A stretch of DNA of 64,000 nt from Helcobacillus massiliensis (GTDB taxonomy: Bacteria; Actinomycetota; Actinomycetes; Actinomycetales; Dermabacteraceae): the NCBI RefSeq assembly GCF_014191425.1, contig NZ_JACHWP010000001.1, positions 1,116,001-1,180,000 of the forward strand, in the 5' to 3' direction. Below are positions 1-8,962 of the stretch, piece by piece. The stretch's first letter is position 1. Each line of letters begins with the position of its first letter. A program made the translations under genes and the position numbers. Below the pieces are notes generated by a model. That model was given only the letters and a program-made list of their open reading frames with translations. It made no database searches and was not told the DNA's origin.

Positions 1-98
1 GCCTCCTCCAGCAGGGTGAGGAGGGCTGCGTTGTTGACGTGCCCGTAGGCGTCGAGGTCGGACCAGCGCAGCGGAACGGGAATGTCGATATGGGCCAT
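1..98 (-). CDS. Acyl-CoA thioesterase, hotdog fold (5' end only)
   Basis: Only the first 32 codons lie in the window; the rest runs off the left edge. The N-terminus contains PLRWSDLDAYGHVNNA, the classic start of 4-hydroxybenzoyl-CoA thioesterase (4HBT) family hotdog proteins, in which the aspartate of the D-x-x-G-H-V-N-N element is catalytic. Such enzymes hydrolyse acyl-CoA thioesters in the cytoplasm. The start at 98 is supported by an AAAGGA ribosome-binding site at 111-116. Substrate cannot be inferred. It is the last gene of a minus-strand run behind the GltS-type transporter, 25 nt away. Confidence 0.8.
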   Translation of the reverse strand, partial: MAHIDIPVPLRWSDLDAYGHVNNAALLTLLEE

Positions 99-123
99 GG
101 GGGTCGGGGATCCTTTCGAAGGG

Positions 124-1455
124 TCAGGGCTGGGCATGCCAGTGCCCGCGGTTCAGCCGCAGTGCGAACGCATAGATCGCGAGGGCGGCCGCCGTCAGGC
201 CGATGGCGAGGGGCCAGGCGAATCCGGCGAGCACCAGGGCCGGCAGGAACGCCATCAGCACGATGTCGCCCAGGTTGATCGGAATGTACGCCAGGCCGTA
301 GTAGTCGAGGGTCTTGGAGCGCATCTGCGGGTCCACGATCCGCAGCAGAGCGATGCCCATCGGGACGGTGCCGGTCTGCCAGCCGAAGCTGAACACGGAC
401 TGCTCGACCTTGTGGTCCCGGAACGACGGCTTCCACACGAACACGTAGGAGAAGAGCAGCAGGATCAGGCCGCCGACCAGCAGCAGCGCGAGCGGCTGCC
501 AGTAGCGCGCCACCACCGCCGGGCTGATCGCCGCGATGCCGAAGGCGACGAGCAGGTCGGTGGCGGACCCGGAGACGCGGTTCATCGTCTCCGAATCGAG
601 GACGCGGTCGGCGCCGGTGGTGCGCATCGCCAGCAGGACGAGGCCGCCCACGATGAACGCGACGGCGAACGCAGGGAAGGAGAGGCCGCCGGTGACCTCG
701 CTGAACCATTCGGAGATCAGGTACGCGGCGCCGGCGATCGCCGCGAGGATCGACGCATGCAGCATCAGCGGGTCGATGCTCATCGTGGAGACGGTGGCCC
801 GGCCGATCGGGGCGCGGCTCTTCTGCTCCAGCACCCCGGTGCGCAGTTCGCGCGGCAGGTCCGCGAAGTCCTGCAGGTAGGCGGTGCCGCCCCGGCGCGA
901 TTCCAGTTTGATGATGGTGATGCCTCCGATGATCGCAACGAAGATGCCGATGGTGGCGGAGGTGAAGCCGAGCGAGGCCGCATCGGGCCACCGATCACCG
1001 AAGCCCTCCGCGACCGCTGCCGCGGTGCCGTGCCCGCCCATGAAGCCGGCGGCGAGCATGAGGCCGAATCCGTCGGGCAGGCCGCCGAAGATCAGTGACA
1101 GAAGCATCAGCGACATCAGCAGGCCGAAGCCCCACTGCATGAGGGTAGAGCCCTGCGTGACGGCCCACATGCTCCCCACGGAGCGGATCACGGACTTCAC
1201 CGACACGATGCGCATCGTGAACGGCAGCGCCCCGAACACCACCGCGATCAGCAGGCCGGAGTACTGGCTGATCAGCTCGGAGAACGGGATCACTCCGAAC
1301 ACAGCTGGCCCGAGGATCAGTCCGAGGACACCGGCGATCAGAGAGGCGGGCAGGAACAGGGCCTGCACCGGTGGAACGGTGGCGCGGATCAGCGCCCCGA
1401 CGGCCAGCAGCAGGCCCATCCATGCGAGGTCGAGGAAGACGTCCCAGGCGCTCAC
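124..1455 (-). CDS. gltS: Sodium/glutamate symporter (GltS family)
   Basis: A 443-residue integral membrane protein with many hydrophobic segments. The loop GGHGTAAAVAEGF in the first half matches the conserved GGHGTA re-entrant element of sodium:glutamate symporters (ESS family), which import glutamate with Na+. The second half has the matching repeat with a central polar linker around residues 190-225. The start is GTG, 6 nt after the stop of the small monooxygenase, so the two are probably co-transcribed. Length is slightly above the approximately 400 residues of E. coli GltS. The exact amino acid carried is inferred from the family. Confidence 0.85.
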   Translation of the reverse strand: MSAWDVFLDLAWMGLLLAVGALIRATVPPVQALFLPASLIAGVLGLILGPAVFGVIPFSELISQYSGLLIAVVFGALPFTMRIVSVKSVIRSVGSMWAVTQGSTLMQWGFGLLMSLMLLSLIFGGLPDGFGLMLAAGFMGGHGTAAAVAEGFGDRWPDAASLGFTSATIGIFVAIIGGITIIKLESRRGGTAYLQDFADLPRELRTGVLEQKSRAPIGRATVSTMSIDPLMLHASILAAIAGAAYLISEWFSEVTGGLSFPAFAVAFIVGGLVLLAMRTTGADRVLDSETMNRVSGSATDLLVAFGIAAISPAVVARYWQPLALLLVGGLILLLFSYVFVWKPSFRDHKVEQSVFSFGWQTGTVPMGIALLRIVDPQMRSKTLDYYGLAYIPINLGDIVLMAFLPALVLAGFAWPLAIGLTAAALAIYAFALRLNRGHWHAQP

Positions 1456-1461
1456 TGGGCG

Positions 1462-1782
1462 TCAGTCGACCTTCAGCTCACCCATGCGGTCCCAGCCCTC
1501 ACCGTCGACGGTGCGGGAGATGATCTGCGGTGTGGCGGTGAGGAACGGCTTCATCGCCTCCAGGCCGGCGGCGAAATGGTCGGAGCTGACGTGCGCTTCG
1601 CCGGCGTCGTCCTTGAACGCCTCAACGAGCAGCACCTCGTTCTCGTTCTCGGTGGAGCGGTACCAGTCGAACCAGAGGTTGCCCTCTTCAGCGCGGGTGG
1701 CGGCGGTGAACTCGCCGACGGCCTCCAGGAACTCCTCGGCCTGGCCGTCCTTGACGGTGTACTTGACGTTGATGAGGATCAT
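1462..1782 (-). CDS. Putative quinol monooxygenase, ABM domain (YgiN-like)
   Basis: A 106-residue single-domain protein starting MILINVKYTVKDG and containing WFDWYRSTENENEVLLVEAF, the beta-alpha-beta pattern of the antibiotic biosynthesis monooxygenase (ABM/YgiN) ferredoxin-like dimeric fold. Relatives act on quinols or polyketides without a bound cofactor, but many have no known substrate. A strong AAGGAG ribosome-binding site lies 7 nt before the ATG. It is probably the first gene of a run with the GltS transporter and the cut-off thioesterase. Confidence 0.8.
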   Translation of the reverse strand: MILINVKYTVKDGQAEEFLEAVGEFTAATRAEEGNLWFDWYRSTENENEVLLVEAFKDDAGEAHVSSDHFAAGLEAMKPFLTATPQIISRTVDGEGWDRMGELKVD

Positions 1783-1890
1783 GGTCTCGCTCCTTCTCGA
1801 CAGGGGTCAGATGCGTTGACTGTCCCACACCGCCCTGGGAGGCGACGGACGGCACGGGCACCGTCCGTCGCGCCCGGGTGCGTCCCCGCC

Positions 1891-1896
1891 TACGAT
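1891..1896 (+). promoter_or_regulatory. -10 box of leaderless tesB promoter
   Basis: TACGAT followed by 6 nt and then the tesB ATG. This spacing places the transcription start at or next to the start codon, as in leaderless actinobacterial mRNAs. No ribosome-binding site or good -35 box is seen. Confidence 0.55.
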
Positions 1897-1902
1897 GAGT
1901 CC

Positions 1903-2817
1903 ATGAGCTTTCCTGATGACCGCGCCGTCACCGACGGCCTGCTGACCGTCCTGGACCTCCGCTCCGTCCCGTCCGGGGTCGACGACAGTCCCGTCCCCCA
2001 CTCCCCCGCCGCCGACGCGTTCCGCTGCTTCGAAGGCGACTCCCACCCGCACCCGGGCGGTCACGTGTTCGGCGGCCAGGTGATGGGCCAGGCGGTGATG
2101 GCGGTGGGTCGGACCGTGCCGGAAGGGCGGCACATCCATTCGATGTTCTCGTACTTCCTGCGGCCCGGGGACCCGTCGGTCCCGATCCGGTTCGAAGTGG
2201 ACTCCCTGCGGGACGGCCGCTCGTTCTCGGTGCGGCGCGTGCTGGCGATCCAGCATGAGAAGACGATCCTGGCGATGACGGCGTCCTTCCAGGAGGAGCA
2301 GGACGGCCTGGAGCACGCCGAGCCGATGCCGGAGGCGCCGGACCCGGAGACGCTGCCGACCACAGCGGACCACCTGCGCGACATCGACCACCCGGTGGCT
2401 CAGTACTGGGCGACGCAGCGGCCGATCGACATCCGCCACGTGGAACGGCCGATCTACCTAGCGCCGGACGAGTCAGGGCGCTCCCAGCAGATGGTGTGGA
2501 TGAAGGTGCTGGCGCCGGTGGAGGCGGACCAGCTGACCCACGACGCGATCCTGTCGTTCGCATCCGACTACACGCCGTTCGAACCGATCCTGCGGCGCCA
2601 GGGCCTCGCGTGGACCACCCCCGGGATCCGCGCCGCCACCATCAACCACGCGATCTGGTGGCACTCGCGGCCCGATGTCAACGAGTGGATGCTGTTCGTG
2701 CAGCGGTCCCCGTCGGCCGCCGGTGGCCGCGGCCTCACCGAGGGCCTGCTGTACCGCCGCAGCGGTGAGCTGATCGCGACCGTCACCCAGGAGGGGATGA
2801 TCCGCATCAAGGAGTGA
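1903..2817 (+). CDS. tesB: Acyl-CoA thioesterase II
   Basis: A 304-residue double-hotdog thioesterase that hydrolyses medium- to long-chain acyl-CoA. The first hotdog carries GGHVFGGQVMGQA, the second SDYTPFEP with the family's catalytic aspartate, and the C-terminus ends VTQEGMIRI, which contains the catalytic glutamine of the Asp-Thr-Gln network known in E. coli TesB. ATG at 1903 begins the homologous part (MSFPDD) and sits 6 nt after a -10-like TACGAT, so translation is probably leaderless; the reading frame stays open upstream but without TesB-like content. It is transcribed away from the monooxygenase gene. Confidence 0.9.
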   Translation: MSFPDDRAVTDGLLTVLDLRSVPSGVDDSPVPHSPAADAFRCFEGDSHPHPGGHVFGGQVMGQAVMAVGRTVPEGRHIHSMFSYFLRPGDPSVPIRFEVDSLRDGRSFSVRRVLAIQHEKTILAMTASFQEEQDGLEHAEPMPEAPDPETLPTTADHLRDIDHPVAQYWATQRPIDIRHVERPIYLAPDESGRSQQMVWMKVLAPVEADQLTHDAILSFASDYTPFEPILRRQGLAWTTPGIRAATINHAIWWHSRPDVNEWMLFVQRSPSAAGGRGLTEGLLYRRSGELIATVTQEGMIRIKE

Positions 2818-2838
2818 CGGCCGCGACCCGACAGGAGG

Positions 2839-4173
2839 TCACGCCATCGCGGCGTTGCCCTCCTTGACGGCCTGCGGCACGCCCTCCTCCGCCGGAACCT
2901 CACCGGCGAAGATCTGCTGGAACACCGGCATCACAGCCTCAAGGCCGGCGAGCGCCTTCGCGCCCGTGTCCGCCATCGCGGGGTCCTTCGCCGCCTCGAT
3001 GAACTGCTGGACGTCATGGCCCTTGCCCTTCCAGAACTCCACGAACGCGGACTGCACATCCGTGTGGCCGGGGAAGCCGACGCCCTTGGTGCCGATCGGC
3101 TTCTGCCCCTCGGCGGAGCCCAGCCACTCCAGCAGCTTCTTCACCCCGTCCTGGTTCTCGCTCTTCGCGTTGCCGGCGGCGACCACGCCGTGCACCAGCG
3201 ACTTCTGCCCCTTCGGGCCGCCCACCATCGGCGCGATCCCCCACTCGAAGGAGTCGCCCACGCCCTCCAGAATGTTCATCAGGTGGTAGGGACCGGACTG
3301 GAACAGGCCGAGCTTGCCCTGGATGAACTGGTCGCGCGCGAAGTCGCCGTTGGGGTTGGTGTCCGCGGCCGACGGGGCCACCTGCCAGGTGTTGACGAGG
3401 TCGGCCATGTACTTGAACGCGGCGACGCCCTCAGGCGTGTCGAACGCGTACGTGTCGTCCTTCTGCCACTCGGCGCCGTTGGAGGCGAGGAACGGGCCGA
3501 TGATGGCCTGGCGGTCCGCCGCGGAGTTGAAGCCGAACTGCTGACGCGCGTTCGGGTCGAAGCCGGACTCGCCGGGCTTCTTTCCCGCCTTGTCCTTCGT
3601 GAGCTTCAGCGCGGCATCGCGCAGCGGATCGCTCTTCGCGGCGGGGTCGAAGCTCAGCTTCGTCGGGTCGACGTTCGCCTCATCCGTCAGCTTCTTGTTG
3701 AAGAACAGGGCGATGGAGTCCCACAGCTGCGGCACGCCCCACAGGGATCCGTCGCGGGTGTACAGCTCCACCACGGCCTTCTCCCAGGACGCGGCGGCGT
3801 CCTCCCCCAGGGTCTCGGTGATGTCCACAAGGTTGCCCGCCTGCTGGTACTGGGTGAAGGACGCGCTGTTCAGCCAGAACACGTCGGCGGCGTCACCGGA
3901 GGCGATGTCCAGCGGCAGGGTCTTCCAGTAGTCCGCCCACGGCACCACCTCGACCGCCGCCTCGATGCCGGTCTTCTCCGTGAACGCGTTCAGCGACTCC
4001 TCATAGGCGGGTTTGGCGACATCGTCCCAGATGCGCAGAGTCAGCTTCTTCGAGTCGGAGCCCGAGGACTTCGAGGACCCGTCGGAGGAGCTCTTCGACG
4101 GGGAGCAGGCGGCGAGCGCTCCAGCGGCGCCGGCGATGCCGGCGGAAGTGACGAAGGTGCGGCGAGTGACCAT
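2839..4173 (-). CDS. Sugar ABC transporter substrate-binding lipoprotein
   Basis: A 444-residue extracellular solute-binding protein (family 1, MalE-like). The N-terminus has a twin-arginine-like TRRTFVT, a hydrophobic stretch and the lipobox LAAC at about residues 20-23, followed by a serine/lysine-rich linker, so it should be a lipid-anchored protein exported through Tat or Sec. The body (IWDDVAKPAYEESLNAFTEKTG, GDAADVFWLN) is typical of oligosaccharide or glycerol-phosphate binders. It is the last gene of an apparent three-gene operon behind its two permeases. No ATPase is encoded nearby; in actinobacteria a shared MsiK-type ATPase often serves such systems. The sugar is unknown. Confidence 0.9.
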   Translation of the reverse strand: MVTRRTFVTSAGIAGAAGALAACSPSKSSSDGSSKSSGSDSKKLTLRIWDDVAKPAYEESLNAFTEKTGIEAAVEVVPWADYWKTLPLDIASGDAADVFWLNSASFTQYQQAGNLVDITETLGEDAAASWEKAVVELYTRDGSLWGVPQLWDSIALFFNKKLTDEANVDPTKLSFDPAAKSDPLRDAALKLTKDKAGKKPGESGFDPNARQQFGFNSAADRQAIIGPFLASNGAEWQKDDTYAFDTPEGVAAFKYMADLVNTWQVAPSAADTNPNGDFARDQFIQGKLGLFQSGPYHLMNILEGVGDSFEWGIAPMVGGPKGQKSLVHGVVAAGNAKSENQDGVKKLLEWLGSAEGQKPIGTKGVGFPGHTDVQSAFVEFWKGKGHDVQQFIEAAKDPAMADTGAKALAGLEAVMPVFQQIFAGEVPAEEGVPQAVKEGNAAMA

Positions 4174-4205
4174 GGTGTTTCCTTTCTAGGGTCGGCGCGG
4201 CTGCG

Positions 4206-5057
4206 TCAGCGCAGCTCGGTGCCGGAGATCGAGTTCGCGACCTGTTTCTGGAACGCGAAGTACAGCAGGATCAGGGGGATGAGGGCGAGCGTGGTCGCCG
4301 CCATCACGAGCGTCCAGTTGGCGTTGTACTGGGTGGACAGAGCGGAGGTCGCAACCGTGAGGGTGCGCCAGTCGGGTCCCTTGGTGATGATCAGCGGCCA
4401 CAGGAACGAGTTCCAGTGCGTCACCACGGTGATGATGACGAGGGTGACGATGATCGGGCGGTTCAGCGGCACCACCAGGTTCCACAGGATCCGCAGGTGC
4501 CCGGCGCCGTCCACGCGCATCGCATCGATCAGCTCTTGGGGGACGGACCGGAAGTTCTGCCGCAGCAGGAACACCGCATACGGTGAGCCGAACACGAACG
4601 GGATGACCAGAGCGAAGAACGTGTTGCGCAGCCCCAGCTCCGACAGGGCCAGGAACAGCGGGATGATCACCACGACCTGCGGCACCATCAGCGTGGAGAT
4701 GAACAGCCAGAACAGGGCGTCGCGGCCCCGGAAGCGCAGGAACGCGAACGCGTACGCCGCCATGACGGAGAACACGATCTGCCCGGCGAGGATCACCGCC
4801 ACCATCTGCGCCGTCACAGCGAACGGCGTGATGAACGAATCCTCGCGGGTGAACAGCTGGGTGACGTTCTCCAGCGTGGGCGGGTTCGGCAGGTGCAGCG
4901 GCCCCTGGGAGAGGAAGTCGGTGGGGGCGCGCAGCGCGGTCATGGTGCTCAGCGCGATCGGTGCGAGGGTGAGCAGCGCGGCCGCAGTCATGACCACGTA
5001 GGCGAACAGGGCGCCAGCAGCGCCGGGCCGGTTGCGGTGGGAGGGTCTCACAGTCAT
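4206..5057 (-). CDS. Sugar ABC transporter permease (MalG type)
   Basis: A 283-residue inner-membrane protein with about six transmembrane segments and the EAA-loop region ELIDAMRVDGAGHLRILWNLVVPLNRP at roughly residues 175-200, which docks on the ATPase. It pairs with the MalF-type permease immediately upstream (4-nt gap) and feeds the binding protein encoded 32 nt downstream. Family knowledge makes it the second permease of a carbohydrate uptake (CUT1) importer. Confidence 0.9.
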   Translation of the reverse strand: MTVRPSHRNRPGAAGALFAYVVMTAAALLTLAPIALSTMTALRAPTDFLSQGPLHLPNPPTLENVTQLFTREDSFITPFAVTAQMVAVILAGQIVFSVMAAYAFAFLRFRGRDALFWLFISTLMVPQVVVIIPLFLALSELGLRNTFFALVIPFVFGSPYAVFLLRQNFRSVPQELIDAMRVDGAGHLRILWNLVVPLNRPIIVTLVIITVVTHWNSFLWPLIITKGPDWRTLTVATSALSTQYNANWTLVMAATTLALIPLILLYFAFQKQVANSISGTELR

Positions 5058-5061
5058 CGCC

Positions 5062-5928
5062 TCAGCTCATGTCGTAGGTGATGCGGGAGGAGAAGTAGCG
5101 CTGCTGGACGATCGCCACGAGCGCGAGGATCACGAACAGGATCACCGCGATCGCGCTGGCCCGCCCCATGCGGTACGAGGTGAACGCCTCGGAGTAGATG
5201 AGGGAGGCGATCACTTCGGTGCGGCGCCCGGGCCCGCCGCCGGTGAGGGCGTACACGGTGTCGAACACCTGGAAGCTCGCCACGATCTGCGTGAGCGCCA
5301 CGAAGAACGTGGTGGGGCGCAGCAGCGGCAGGGTGATCGACCACAGGCGGCGCAGCGGGCCGGCCCCGTCGAGTTCGGCGGCCTCATAGATGGAGGAGGG
5401 GATCTTCTGCAGACCCGCCTGGTAGAAGAGCGCGATGTATCCGGCCGCCTGCCAGATCGCCACGAACGCCACCGACGGCAGCGCGAGGGACGGGTCTGTC
5501 AGCCATTCGACGCGGCGGCCGAGGATGGCGTTCAGGGCGCCGTAGCTCGGCTGGTAGATCCAGGAGAACACCACGCCGATCGCCAACGGTGCGCACACCC
5601 ACGGGATCACCACGATGACGCGGAAGACGCCGGCGCCGGGCAGGGCGCGGTTGAGCTGCATCGCCAGCAGCAGACCGAGCGCCATCGCGACCGGGACGCT
5701 CATGAGGGTGAACAGGGCGGTGACGACCAGGGAGTTGAGGAGGGCGCCGCCGGTCAGCAGCGCCCGGTAGTTCTCCAGGCCGACGAATCCGCCGCCGCCG
5801 ACGAGCTGCCAGTTCGTCAGCGACAGACCGAACGCCACGAGGACGGGCAGCAGGATGAAGGCGACCACGCCGATGGTGGCGGGTGCCACCAGGAGCCACG
5901 CCGTCCAGGGGCTGCGGCTTCGCATCAT
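5062..5928 (-). CDS. Sugar ABC transporter permease (MalF type)
   Basis: A 288-residue permease with about six transmembrane helices and the EAA loop IYEAAELDGAGPLRRLWSITLPLLRP near residues 195-220. It is the first gene of the permease-permease-binding protein operon. An AGGTGA ribosome-binding site precedes the tandem ATG start. The 250 nt upstream hold no regulator gene, so control is probably by an unlinked factor. Confidence 0.9.
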   Translation of the reverse strand: MMRSRSPWTAWLLVAPATIGVVAFILLPVLVAFGLSLTNWQLVGGGGFVGLENYRALLTGGALLNSLVVTALFTLMSVPVAMALGLLLAMQLNRALPGAGVFRVIVVIPWVCAPLAIGVVFSWIYQPSYGALNAILGRRVEWLTDPSLALPSVAFVAIWQAAGYIALFYQAGLQKIPSSIYEAAELDGAGPLRRLWSITLPLLRPTTFFVALTQIVASFQVFDTVYALTGGGPGRRTEVIASLIYSEAFTSYRMGRASAIAVILFVILALVAIVQQRYFSSRITYDMS

Positions 5929-6129
5929 GGAGTCACCTCTGGGGGCTCGTCGGGCAGTGCTGTCAGTTCAACGGCGATGACCTCCTCAGTATTCCAGGGC
6001 GGTGGGCCGAGGTGACGGTCAGCGCCGCGGCGAGTCGGGAATGATGCCCGTCGGCTGCTGATGACCGGTCAGTCATTACGATTCTGCATCAAGGGACTTC
6101 TGAGCATCTGGGGGTGCGCTGGTCGAACG

Positions 6130-6135
6130 TAGACT
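6130..6135 (+). promoter_or_regulatory. Possible -10 box before the 64-residue membrane peptide gene
   Basis: TAGACT in the 250-nt gap between the divergent permease and small membrane protein genes. It would give a leader of about 40 nt carrying the AGGAG ribosome-binding site. No convincing -35 box. I see no gene in the rest of this gap. Confidence 0.35.
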
Positions 6136-6178
6136 CGGGACAGGCCACCATCAGTTCAATATTCAATCAGGAGACCGC

Positions 6179-6373
6179 ATGGAGACACTCGTGCTCGCTG
6201 GTCTTGCGCTGGGCGGAATCCTCATCGCCTGTCTGATCGTCCTCGTCATCGCGCTGGCCGTGCACCTGCTGCTGGTCCGGCAGCGCGGTGCCACCGACGA
6301 GTCCCCGAAGGCGCCCGGGGGCGCGCTGGGCACAGCTGTGAGCACCGGTCAGCAGACCACCGGCGGTGAGTAG
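6179..6373 (+). CDS. Small single-span membrane protein
   Basis: A 64-residue protein: one hydrophobic helix over residues 4-34 (LVLAGLALGGILIACLIV...), then an RQRG stop-transfer and a short polar tail rich in Gly, Thr and Gln. An AGGAG ribosome-binding site sits 6 nt before the ATG, and a strong terminator follows. No family recognised and no function proposed; the good translation signals argue it is a real gene. Confidence 0.55.
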   Translation: METLVLAGLALGGILIACLIVLVIALAVHLLLVRQRGATDESPKAPGGALGTAVSTGQQTTGGE

Positions 6374-6401
6374 AGAGGCGCAGGAGTCACGGTTGAACGA
6401 C

Positions 6402-6436
6402 GAAGGGCCGGTTCCCCCGAGGGGAACCGGCCCTTC
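6402..6436. terminator. Bidirectional terminator between small ORF and ettA
   Basis: Perfect 16-bp stem (GAAGGGCCGGTTCCCC) with a 3-nt loop between two convergent genes. It can serve both strands. Confidence 0.85.
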
Positions 6437-6450
6437 CGCTGCAGTGATGA

Positions 6451-8133
6451 TCAGTCGCGGGTGAGGCGACGGTGCGTGACGCGGTGCGGACGCGCCGCCT
6501 CCTCGCCGAGTCGCTCGACCTTGTTGCGCTCGTACGCTTCGAAGTTGCCCTCGAACCAGTGCCAGTTCGACGGATTCTCCTCGGTGCCCTCGTAGGCGAT
6601 GATGTGGGTCGCGATGCGGTCCAGGAACCAGCGGTCGTGGGTGACGACCACGGCGCAGCCTGGGAAGTTCAGCAGTGCATTCTCCAGGGAGCCGAGCGTC
6701 TGGACGTCGAGGTCGTTCGTCGGCTCATCGAGCAGGAGCAGGTTGCCGCCCTGCTTGAGGGTCAGCGCCAGGTTCAGGCGGTTGCGCTCACCACCGGAGA
6801 GCACACCGGCCTTCTTCTGCTGGTCCGGGCCCTTGAAGCCGAACTGGGAGACGTAGGCGCGCGAGGGGATCTCCACCTTGCCCACCTGGATGAAGTCGTT
6901 GCCCTCGGACACGACCTCCCACAGAGTCTTCTCCGGATCGATGTTCGACCGGTTCTGGTCGACGTAGCTGATCTTCACGGTCTCGCCGATCTTCAGCTCA
7001 CCACCGTCCAGCGGTTCCAGACCCACGATGGTCTTGAACAGCGTGGTCTTGCCGACACCGTTGGGGCCGATGACGCCGACGATGCCGTTCGGCGGCAGCG
7101 AGAAGGAGAGGCCGTCGATGAGGACGCGGTCTCCGAAGCCCTTCTTGAGGTCCTTGGCGTCGATGACCACATTGCCCAGCCGCGGGCCGGGCGGGATGAC
7201 GATCTCGTCGAAGTCGAGCTTGCGGGTGCGCTCGGCCTCCGCCGCCATCTCCTCGTAACGGGCGAGTCGGGCCTTCGACTTGGTCTGGCGGCCCTTCGCG
7301 TTGGAGCGCACCCACTCGAGCTCCTCCTTGAGGCGCTTGGCGAGCTTCGCATCCTTCTTGCCCTGCACCTGCAGGCGCGCCTCCTTCTTCTCCAGGTAGG
7401 TGGAGTAGTTGCCCTCGTACGGGTAGAGGTGGCCGCGGTCGACTTCGGCGATCCACTCGGCGACGTGGTCGAGGAAGTAGCGGTCGTGGGTGATGGCGAT
7501 GACAGCGCCCTCGTACGCCTGGAGATGCTTCTCCAGCCAGAGGACCGACTCGGCATCGAGGTGGTTGGTGGGCTCGTCCAGCAGCAGCAGGTCCGGCTTC
7601 TCCAGCAGGAGCTTGCACAGTGCCACGCGGCGGCGCTCACCACCGGAGAGGTGGGTGACCTTCTCATCGCCCGGCGGGAGGCGGAGGGCGTCCATCGCCT
7701 GGTTGAGCTGGGAGTCGAGGTCCCAGCCGTTGGCGGCGTCGATGTCGGTCTGGAGCTTGCCCATCTCCTCCATGAGGGCGTCGAAGTCAGCGTCCGGCTG
7801 CGCCATCTCCTCGCCGATCTCGTTGAAGCGCTGGACCTTCGCGTAGAGGTCGCCCATGCCCTCCTGGACGTTCTCGAGGACGGTCTTCTCCTCGTTCAGC
7901 GGCGGCTCCTGCAGCAGGATGCCCACGGTGTAGCCGGGGCTGAGGCGCGCCTCGCCGTTGCTGGGCTCATCGAGCCCCGCCATGATCTTGAGGATCGTGG
8001 ACTTGCCGGCGCCATTGGGACCGACCATGCCGATCTTCGCGCCCGGGTAGAAGCTCATGGTCACGTCGTCGAGGATGAGCTTGTCGCCCACCGACTTCCG
8101 TGCCTTGTACATCGTGTAAATGAATTCAGCCAA
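6451..8133 (-). CDS. ettA: Energy-dependent translational throttle protein EttA (ABC-F)
   Basis: A 560-residue soluble ABC-F ATPase with two nucleotide-binding domains and no membrane segment. Walker A motifs are GPNGAGKST and GPNGVGKTT; signature motifs are LSGGERRRVAL and LSGGERNRLNL. The interdomain linker is lysine/arginine rich (KEELEWVRSNAKGRQTKSKARL), the P-site tRNA interaction motif region of EttA. EttA binds the ribosomal E site and couples the first elongation step to the energy state. The start is TTG with a good AGGGGA ribosome-binding site about 6 nt upstream. Confidence 0.95.
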   Translation of the reverse strand: MAEFIYTMYKARKSVGDKLILDDVTMSFYPGAKIGMVGPNGAGKSTILKIMAGLDEPSNGEARLSPGYTVGILLQEPPLNEEKTVLENVQEGMGDLYAKVQRFNEIGEEMAQPDADFDALMEEMGKLQTDIDAANGWDLDSQLNQAMDALRLPPGDEKVTHLSGGERRRVALCKLLLEKPDLLLLDEPTNHLDAESVLWLEKHLQAYEGAVIAITHDRYFLDHVAEWIAEVDRGHLYPYEGNYSTYLEKKEARLQVQGKKDAKLAKRLKEELEWVRSNAKGRQTKSKARLARYEEMAAEAERTRKLDFDEIVIPPGPRLGNVVIDAKDLKKGFGDRVLIDGLSFSLPPNGIVGVIGPNGVGKTTLFKTIVGLEPLDGGELKIGETVKISYVDQNRSNIDPEKTLWEVVSEGNDFIQVGKVEIPSRAYVSQFGFKGPDQQKKAGVLSGGERNRLNLALTLKQGGNLLLLDEPTNDLDVQTLGSLENALLNFPGCAVVVTHDRWFLDRIATHIIAYEGTEENPSNWHWFEGNFEAYERNKVERLGEEAARPHRVTHRRLTRD

Positions 8134-8224
8134 GCGATTTCCCCTGGTCAGGACACTGTCGGAGTGTCGCCGTGCAGCATGTGTGCAAAAAGAAGACTGA
8201 TGGACCGCTCGTCGGCTCAGGCGG

Positions 8225-8262
8225 CCGGGAGCGCACTGGGCCAGCCTACCAATGGCTCCCGG
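8225..8262 (-). terminator. Terminator after the HAD hydrolase gene
   Basis: CCGGGAGC pairs with GCTCCCGG (8 bp, 22-nt loop) directly after the stop of the minus-strand HAD gene. Long loop, so only moderate support. Confidence 0.45.
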
Positions 8263-8266
8263 TCGC

Positions 8267-8959
8267 TCAGTCCAGCGGGATGCCGCGCCCGGCGAGGTGT
8301 GCGCGGGCGATCTCCCAGCCGTTGTCGGCGGCGCCGTCGCCGTTGCGCGGCCACCGGTGGGCGTCGATGCCGAGGCGGCGGGCCGCCTCCACGTTCTCCT
8401 CGACGTCGTCGAAGAAGATCGTGGACGCGGGGCGCTCCACTCCCCCGGTCTCGTGGGAGAGGGTCTCCAGCAGGACCTCGAAGATCCGCAGGTCCGGCTT
8501 CACCACGCCCTCCTCACCGGAGATGATGGCGAAGCTGAACGCCTCGAACCATTCGGCGCGGCGCACGGCCTCACCGAACGCGACCGATGCATTGGACAGC
8601 AGCACCAGACGGACGCCGTTGCGGGAGAGGTCGTGGATGAGGCTGCGGGACTCCGGGTGGATCTCCAGCCAGTAGCGGTTGTCGACGTCCTGCAGGTGGG
8701 CGAGCTCATCGGCGGAGGGGTCCTCGATGCCCGCCGCCGCGCAGACGCGGCCCCAGTACTCCTCGAGGGTGAGGTCGCCGGTGTCGTAGGCGAGGCGTTC
8801 GCCCCAGAACGCGGCGCGGACCTCCTCGAGGTCGCCGCCGGTCTCGGCGTGGATCGCGGGGACGGGGTCGTGGGCGGCGGATATGACGCCGCCGAAGTCG
8901 AACACGACGGTCTTCTGGGACAGGGCGTCGGTGGAGCGGGTGCGGCGCTGGCGGGCCAT
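8267..8959 (-). CDS. HAD-IA family hydrolase
   Basis: A 230-residue haloacid dehalogenase superfamily protein. Motif I is VVFDFGGVIS (nucleophile Asp; the second Asp of the usual DxD is Gly, as in many FDFGGV-type members), motif II is VLLSNAS, motif III a lysine in EGVVKPD, and motif IV FFDDVEENVEAARRLG. It is probably a small-molecule phosphatase of unknown substrate. It starts 3 nt after the PDZ protease stop, so both are likely one transcript. Confidence 0.85.
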   Translation of the reverse strand: MARQRRTRSTDALSQKTVVFDFGGVISAAHDPVPAIHAETGGDLEEVRAAFWGERLAYDTGDLTLEEYWGRVCAAAGIEDPSADELAHLQDVDNRYWLEIHPESRSLIHDLSRNGVRLVLLSNASVAFGEAVRRAEWFEAFSFAIISGEEGVVKPDLRIFEVLLETLSHETGGVERPASTIFFDDVEENVEAARRLGIDAHRWPRNGDGAADNGWEIARAHLAGRGIPLD

Positions 8960-8962
8960 GGA

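Noticed and set aside
82-1098. Long plus-strand frame opposite the GltS gene
   Set aside because: Composition is the Arg/Gly/Ala-rich pattern of antisense frames in GC-rich DNA; the minus strand encodes a recognisable transporter over the same span.
3016-5001. 661-codon plus-strand frame opposite the sugar ABC genes
   Set aside because: It is a shadow of three well-supported minus-strand transporter genes; no family resemblance and no ribosome-binding site.
6451-8133. EttA as an antibiotic-resistance ABC-F protein regulated by WhiB7
   Set aside because: Linker and length match housekeeping EttA rather than resistance ABC-F proteins, and no AT-rich WhiB7 promoter element is visible upstream.
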